This document shows positions 59,317 through 64,000 of a DNA stretch of 64,000 bases, one piece after another (positions within the stretch are counted from its first letter, which is position 1; the number at the start of each line of letters is the position of its first letter). A model generated the notes under the pieces. It saw only the letters and a program-made list of their open reading frames with translations. It had not been told where the DNA came from and made no database searches. The stretch is from assembly GCA_035760665.1 (NCBI GenBank), contig DASTSN010000109.1, positions 68,783 through 132,782 of the forward strand. The letters run 5' to 3'. Position numbers and translations under genes: made by a program. This stretch comes from DASTSN01 sp035760665 (GTDB lineage: Bacteria > Bacteroidota > Bacteroidia > Chitinophagales > Chitinophagaceae).

Positions 59317-60825
59317 TTATATAATATTACCGTTCACAAGCACCGTAATTTTATTCATAATCGTTTCTGTGGCCGGGCTTACCAGTTTTGTCAGCCAGAA
59401 CGGGGCAATACCCATGATAAGAATGCCTGTGGTCAACACCCCCGCGGCCAGTTTTTCATTCCAGCTGGCATCAGTCAGCTGATTGTATTCAATCTTTTTT
59501 ACCGGGCCCATAATTGCTGCGCCTGCGGCCCGGAGAATATAGACTGCCGTGACAACAATTGAAGCGCAGGCTACAATTGTGGCGATACGATAAAATGCAG
59601 CAGCCTTTTGCCAGGCACCCATAAATACAGTCATTTCTGCTACAAAACCACTTAAGCCCGGCAACCCCAGCGAGCACAAACCAGCGATCACAAAAACAGT
59701 AGAAATAAATGGCATAATTTTCAAGAGGCCTCCAAGTTCTGCCATCTGCCGGGAATGTGTCCTGTCGTAAATCATGCCAATGGCAGCAAAAAATAGTGCC
59801 GTCATCAATCCGTGCGAGACCATCTGCAATACCGCCCCGTTAATAGCCGTTTTCGTTAACATCCCTATACCCAGTAACACAAAACCGCAATGGCTGATGG
59901 ACGAATAGGCGTTCATATATTTCAAATCGGTCTGCATCATTGTGGCGAAGGCCCCGTATAAAATGGCAACACAAGCGAGTACAATAATCACAGCGGAATA
60001 ATAGTGGGCCGCCTCTGGCATCAGGAAGGTTGCCACCCGCAGGCAGCCATACCCGCCCAGTTTCATGGAAATGCCCGCCAGGAACATGGAGGCAGCGGTA
60101 GGTGCTGATGAGTGGCCGTCTGGCACCCAGGTGTGAAATGGGAACAGGGCAGTGAAAATGCCGAAACCCACGAAGGCAAACGGGAAAAATATTTTTTGGA
60201 CTGCCAGCGAAATATTGGATTGCGCAATTTGTGTAAGATCAAATGTGTGTGTGCCATTGAAAGAGGAATGCATATAAATACCCACCAGCCCGATAAAAAT
60301 CAATGCTGACCCACCCAGGAGCATTAATGCCAGTTTCATGGCGCTGTATTCTTTTTTCCCACTACCCCAAATTCCAATGAGCAGGAATTTCGGTATCACA
60401 GCCACTTCCAGGAAGGTGAACATTGTAAATAGATCAAGAGAAATAAAAAATCCATAAGCACCAAGACTCAAAAATATCAGCAGGAAAAAAAACTCTTTAC
60501 TGTTTGAAGCCTGGCGCCAGGAAACTAATATACCGGCGAGCACCACTACAGCGGTTAATAATAGCATGGCGATGGATATACCATCCACGCCGGTGTGATA
60601 ATGAATGTTCAGCGCTGCATACCAGCTATAATCCGTTTCAAAAAGAAAAGCTTTGTTGTTTCCACTACTTCTTTCCTGCACAAATGCATAGAGCAAGACC
60701 AGGCAGAAGGCGAACTGCACTGCAGCTCCCAGCAGGGCTACCAGCCGTACTTGTTTTACCCCCTTTGCCGGCAGCAGCAGCAAAGAAGTTAATAAAGGTA
60801 TGATGACAAGTAATGATAAGTTCAT
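59317..60825 (-). CDS. nuoM: NADH-quinone oxidoreductase subunit M
   Basis: An about 502-residue antiporter-like complex I subunit. Hallmarks: FTFLEVAVIPKFLLIGIWG, then FAFVGFGIFTALFPFHTWVPDGHSSAPTAASMFLAGISMKLGGYG in parts, and LKYMNAYSSISHCGFVLLG. The start is taken at ATG 60825 (MNLSLLVIIP); the ATG at 60843 (six codons upstream) would overlap nuoL by 10 nt and is the alternative. Fifth gene of the operon from the right. Confidence 0.94.
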   Translation of the reverse strand: MNLSLLVIIPLLTSLLLLPAKGVKQVRLVALLGAAVQFAFCLVLLYAFVQERSSGNNKAFLFETDYSWYAALNIHYHTGVDGISIAMLLLTAVVVLAGILVSWRQASNSKEFFFLLIFLSLGAYGFFISLDLFTMFTFLEVAVIPKFLLIGIWGSGKKEYSAMKLALMLLGGSALIFIGLVGIYMHSSFNGTHTFDLTQIAQSNISLAVQKIFFPFAFVGFGIFTALFPFHTWVPDGHSSAPTAASMFLAGISMKLGGYGCLRVATFLMPEAAHYYSAVIIVLACVAILYGAFATMMQTDLKYMNAYSSISHCGFVLLGIGMLTKTAINGAVLQMVSHGLMTALFFAAIGMIYDRTHSRQMAELGGLLKIMPFISTVFVIAGLCSLGLPGLSGFVAEMTVFMGAWQKAAAFYRIATIVACASIVVTAVYILRAAGAAIMGPVKKIEYNQLTDASWNEKLAAGVLTTGILIMGIAPFWLTKLVSPATETIMNKITVLVNGNII

Positions 60826-60833
60826 AAACAGCT

Positions 60834-62759
60834 TTATGTCCATAAATAAAGAAACACGATTGTAAGTGCCAGCACACCGCCAAGGAAATACATAGTGTAC
60901 TGCTGCACTTTACCGGATTGAATTCCTTTTATAGCAAATGAAATTTTCGAGGTTGCTGCGGCAATTCCGTTCATCAGACCATCTATAATATGCCTGTCAA
61001 TCCAGGCAGCAGGACGGCCAATAAGATTGAACAGGATTTTTTTAGTGATGAAAAGATAGATTTCATCAATATACAATTTTCTGAAAACGATGCGATATGC
61101 CACTCCCAGGGAAGCAGCCAGCTTACGTGGTAAAGCTGTTTCGTTTTTATACAACCACATCGCGAGCAGGATTCCTGCCAGGGATACTAACACAGGTGCA
61201 ACAGAAAACGAGAATTCGACAGCTGATTCGTGGGGCTTTCCGTCAGCAGAAATAAACGTCCCAAATGGAATAAAGCCTGCCAGTACAGAACAGGCAGCTA
61301 ATAGTACCAGCGGTCCTTTTATGATAAAGCTTCCTTCATTATGGAGTTGAGCTCTTTCTGTTGTTTTGTGCCAGAAGATAAGAAAGTACAACCGGAACAT
61401 GTAAAAAGCGGTAAGGCCGGAGGTAAATAAGGCGATGGCATATATCAATTTGTTTGATAAAAAACTGGCATGCAGAATTGCCTCTTTGCTGAAAAAGCCG
61501 GCAAAGGGCGGAATGCCTGAAATGGCAAGGCAGGCTACCAGGAACGTGGCATGCGTAACGGGCATGTATTTTCGTAAGCCACCCATGTCTTTTACTTCGT
61601 TGCTATGAATTACATGAATGATGGCGCCGGCCCCAAGGAATAAAAGTGATTTAAAAAAAGCATGGGTAAACAAATGGAACATTGATGCTGTATAGCCCTG
61701 GCTATTATCGCCTGTTCCTGAAACACCCAGGGCAAACATCATGTACCCGATTTGCGACATGGTGGAGTAGGCCAGCACTCTTTTAATGTCAGTTTGTGTA
61801 CAGGCAATTAAAGCAGCCAGCAAAGCCGAAACCGCTCCAATAATGGTAACCACTATTAGTGAGGCGTGGTTGATATAGAATAAAGGAAAAAGCCTGGCGA
61901 CCAGGTAAACGCCTGCTACCACCATCGTAGCAGCATGAATCAGGGCAGAAACGGGTGTCGGGCCTTCCATGGCATCGGGCAGCCAGATATGCAAAGGAAA
62001 CATGGCGCTTTTACCTGCCCCACCAACAAATACCATTGTTAAGCCCCAGCTGAGTGCTGTGATGCCGGCAAAGGATGCTGTGGTAACGGCCAGGTATTGG
62101 GGTGACTGCAGATTGGTTAACCGCTGAACCAAGGTCCCTGTATCCAGCGACTCTCCATAAAATGAGAGAATAAGAATGCCTGCCAGGAATCCCAGGTCTG
62201 CAAAGCGGGTAACAATAAATGCTTTTTTGGAAGCGGCAACGGCTGAGGGTTTATCAAAATAAAACCCGATCAGCAGGTATGACGATAAACCAACCAGTTC
62301 CCAGAAAATATAAATCTGGAAAAGATTAGAGGCTATGACCAGCCCCAGCATTGAAAACGTGAACAGACCCAGGAAGGCAAAATAGGTGGCAAACCTTATT
62401 TCTCCTTTTATATAACCAAGACTGAAAATGTGCACCATTAAAGAAACGAATGTCACCACGACCAGCATCATAACGGATATCGGATCCAGCAAAATACCTA
62501 TGTCAATATGCAGGGTTTCGGAAAATGATAACCATTGAAAGTGCAAAGCCGTAACCGGTTCGTACACGCCATTTACTTTTCCATTCACAAAAAAATACTG
62601 CCAGGCAGTATAGATCGCCAGTATGGCAGCGATGAAAAGCAGGACCGTGCCCACGATACCGGCGGTACGTTTGAACATTGTCTTTCCGCATAAACCCAGC
62701 AACACAAATCCCGTCAGCGGGAGTAATGGGATAAGCGCTATGTAGGATGCGTAGCTCAT
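60834..62759 (-). CDS. nuoL: NADH-quinone oxidoreductase subunit L
   Basis: A 641-residue complex I subunit from ATG 62759 (MSYASYIALIPLLPLTGF); an in-frame TTG at 62795 overlaps nuoK and is rejected. Signatures: YIFWELVGLSSYLLIGFYFDKPSAV in parts, then SAMFPLHIWLPDAMEGPTPVSALIHAATMVVAGVYLVARLFP in parts, and DIKRVLAYSTMSQIGYMMFALG. It has the long C-terminal lateral helix region ending QYTMYFLGGVLALTIVFLYLWT. All expected regions are present. Confidence 0.95.
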   Translation of the reverse strand: MSYASYIALIPLLPLTGFVLLGLCGKTMFKRTAGIVGTVLLFIAAILAIYTAWQYFFVNGKVNGVYEPVTALHFQWLSFSETLHIDIGILLDPISVMMLVVVTFVSLMVHIFSLGYIKGEIRFATYFAFLGLFTFSMLGLVIASNLFQIYIFWELVGLSSYLLIGFYFDKPSAVAASKKAFIVTRFADLGFLAGILILSFYGESLDTGTLVQRLTNLQSPQYLAVTTASFAGITALSWGLTMVFVGGAGKSAMFPLHIWLPDAMEGPTPVSALIHAATMVVAGVYLVARLFPLFYINHASLIVVTIIGAVSALLAALIACTQTDIKRVLAYSTMSQIGYMMFALGVSGTGDNSQGYTASMFHLFTHAFFKSLLFLGAGAIIHVIHSNEVKDMGGLRKYMPVTHATFLVACLAISGIPPFAGFFSKEAILHASFLSNKLIYAIALFTSGLTAFYMFRLYFLIFWHKTTERAQLHNEGSFIIKGPLVLLAACSVLAGFIPFGTFISADGKPHESAVEFSFSVAPVLVSLAGILLAMWLYKNETALPRKLAASLGVAYRIVFRKLYIDEIYLFITKKILFNLIGRPAAWIDRHIIDGLMNGIAAATSKISFAIKGIQSGKVQQYTMYFLGGVLALTIVFLYLWT

Positions 62760-62791
62760 ATATAAAGCCTTCGTTTTTTTCTTTGCATCAG

Positions 62792-63100
62792 TCAATGTTT
62801 CATTTCACCAGCGTCGTCCACATCTATTGACTGGTGGCTTCGATACAGGTTAATGATGATGGCAATAGCCACTGCCGCTTCTGCAGCGGCAATCGTGATA
62901 ATAAAAATGGTAAAGAAAATGCCATCCAGTTTATCCGGGTACAGATATTTATTAAAAGCAATAAAATTGATATTTACACTGTTCAGGATAAGTTCTACTG
63001 ACATCAGCATCGTTATCAGGTTACGCCTGGTAAATAAGCCGTACACCCCGATGAAAAACAGCGCGGTGCTGACAAATAATATGTGGGATAACGGTATCAT
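62792..63100 (-). CDS. nuoK: NADH-quinone oxidoreductase subunit K
   Basis: A 102-residue subunit with three helices: ILFVSTALFFIGVYGLFTRRN, then LITMLMSVELILNSVNINFIAF with the conserved Glu in MSVEL, and FFTIFIITIAAAEAAVAIAIIINLYR with a second Glu. The start ATG at 63100 has an unusually good Shine-Dalgarno for this phylum (GGGAGG, 7 nt before). 32 bp upstream of nuoL. Confidence 0.96.
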   Translation of the reverse strand: MIPLSHILFVSTALFFIGVYGLFTRRNLITMLMSVELILNSVNINFIAFNKYLYPDKLDGIFFTIFIITIAAAEAAVAIAIIINLYRSHQSIDVDDAGEMKH

Positions 63101-63164
63101 GAAAAAACCTCCCGGTGGTCAGGGTTTATCGGGTGAAGCAAAGTTTTGGATATGGGTAAACAAT

Positions 63165-63767
63165 TCATTCAATATTGTTTTTGTTGGGCGAATGATTGTC
63201 CGTAGGATGGTTGTTACTGCTGTGGTCAGGCGATTTCAATGCAATTACAATACAACCCACCATTGCCGCCAGCAACAAGATACTAACTGCTTCAAACGGC
63301 AATGCATAACCGGATTTGCCGGTGCTGAGCATTTGTGATCCGATGTTTTGTACATCCCAGTTGAAGGGTTTGCCGGCAGGCGTAAAGGCGGCGTGATTGA
63401 TTTGCAGCCAGGTAAGCAAAAAACCTAACAGTACTGCAAAAACAGCACTGATTATTCGTACAAGCGGTGCTCTGGTCATCTCTTTGCCGGTTTGCTGCGT
63501 GAGGAAAACGGAAAAAATAATCAGCACTACTATGCCACCCACATATACCACAATCTGAACGGCTGCAATGAATTCGACTTCCATCCAGAAATAAAGCGCA
63601 GCTACACCCACAAGCGAAAACAACAGCCAGATTGCTGCCCTGAAAATTTTCCGGGTAGTTACAGCCAGAACGGCTGCCACCAGCAGGCAACCTGAAATCA
63701 CATAAAAGGTTATTTCGTTAGCAGTCAATGGATCTCTTTTACTGAATGTTCTGTTTTTATTCAACAC
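63165..63767 (-). CDS. nuoJ: NADH-quinone oxidoreductase subunit J
   Basis: A membrane subunit of complex I. The core reads FYVISGCLLVAAVLAVTTRKI, then AIWLLFSLVGVAALYFWMEVEFIAAVQIVVYVGGIVVLIIFSVFLTQQ in parts, with further helices towards a variable hydrophilic C-terminus ending SPDHSSNNHPTDN. The start is uncertain: GTG 63767 (overlapping nuoI by 11 nt) gives 200 residues; a TTG at 63728 (LTANEITFYV) is the main alternative. Confidence 0.92.
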   Translation of the reverse strand: MLNKNRTFSKRDPLTANEITFYVISGCLLVAAVLAVTTRKIFRAAIWLLFSLVGVAALYFWMEVEFIAAVQIVVYVGGIVVLIIFSVFLTQQTGKEMTRAPLVRIISAVFAVLLGFLLTWLQINHAAFTPAGKPFNWDVQNIGSQMLSTGKSGYALPFEAVSILLLAAMVGCIVIALKSPDHSSNNHPTDNHSPNKNNIE

Positions 63768-64000
63768 CAGCCCTGATTTTTGATCCGGGCTTATTTAGTT
63801 TTTTGATTAGCTGGCTTCTGTCAAATACACTGTGCTCGAACGTCTGTGCCATTTTGATAGCACTGGTAGGACAGGCTTCGATACATAAGTTGCACATTGT
63901 ACACAACTCCAGGTGATACACAAATGTATCCAGTGCTTTTTTCTTTTTTCCCTCGGGGGAAATGTCAAACTTGGTAATAATTTTTATTGTTCCGTTCGGG
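63757..64000 (-). CDS. nuoI: NADH-quinone oxidoreductase subunit I (partial)
   Basis: The last 80 codons of the 8Fe-8S ferredoxin-like subunit are present; the start lies beyond the right edge. The reading frame shows FVYHLELCTMCNLCIEACP with the second-cluster CxxCxxCxxxCP pattern, then TSAIKMAQTFEHSVFDRS, ending KPGSKIRAGVE before TAA at 63757-63759. This places the cluster that leads to quinone next to nuoJ, as in the standard nuo operon. Confidence 0.93.
   Translation of the reverse strand, partial: PNGTIKIITKFDISPEGKKKKALDTFVYHLELCTMCNLCIEACPTSAIKMAQTFEHSVFDRSQLIKKLNKPGSKIRAGVE

Noticed and set aside
1..64000. tRNA, rRNA, CRISPR arrays, insertion sequences or prophage
   Set aside because: No tRNA-like cloverleaf, no direct-repeat arrays, no transposase, integrase or phage structural proteins were seen. 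The gene content is continuous core and accessory metabolism.

Overview
The window looks like chromosome from a member of the Bacteroidota, most likely the Chitinophagaceae or a close relative. The main evidence is a gldB gliding lipoprotein gene, Bacteroidota-restricted families (DUF4783, DUF5777, DUF5686), many lipoproteins with SC-type lipoboxes, almost no Shine-Dalgarno sequences, and several TAnnTTTG (-7 type) promoter elements close to start codons. It is ordinary, gene-dense chromosome. I saw no phage, insertion sequence, CRISPR array, rRNA or tRNA gene. The genus is an inference.

Layout: 1-3493 holds metabolic genes (gpmI, nadC) and a SUI1-type factor. 3907-10061 is an envelope redox cluster: a YceI lipoprotein, a small cytochrome-like lipoprotein with a CX4CH motif, a DUF5777 barrel, a monohaem cytochrome c, a small membrane anchor, a Tat-exported four-cluster Fe-S protein, an NrfD/PsrC-type quinone subunit and an anchored periplasmic protein. 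No molybdopterin catalytic subunit is present. 10074-15656 holds a small ferredoxin-like protein, icd, apaG, gldB, nadE and a lipoprotein. 15804-19703 is a short Bat (moxR-DUF58-batA) operon, followed by rsgA. 20806-23937 holds small conserved genes, a gamma-carbonic-anhydrase-like protein and a class III aminotransferase. 23999-27842 is the glycerol operon glpK-glpD-glpF (minus strand).

30568-34774 is a CreD-type envelope-stress locus with its own winged-helix regulator. Two copies of an ACTTTG-N5-CAAAGT-like inverted repeat lie over its putative promoters. 34894-40710 has a very large outer-membrane barrel protein, a metallo-beta-lactamase-fold hydrolase and a lipid-linked sugar flippase. 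41588-43557 is a dihaem peroxidase plus an MbnP-family partner, which suggests a protein-modifying pair. arfB, dtd, a MazG-like gene and glyQS follow.

47137-57482 is a potassium system: a sigma-54-type response regulator, three tiny membrane peptides (the last is KdpF), kdpA, kdpB, kdpC, a porin, a KdpD-like protein without a kinase domain, and a separate histidine kinase. The usual KdpE is not seen, so the regulation appears rebuilt from separate parts. The window ends inside a nuo operon (minus strand; nuoI is partial, then J, K, L, M, N and a hypothetical gene).

The most distinctive parts are the 3.9-10 kb redox module, the CreD operator pair, the split Kdp sensor with its NtrC-type regulator, and the MbnH/MbnP-like pair. 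No computation or database search was possible; family calls rest on reading the translated sequences.
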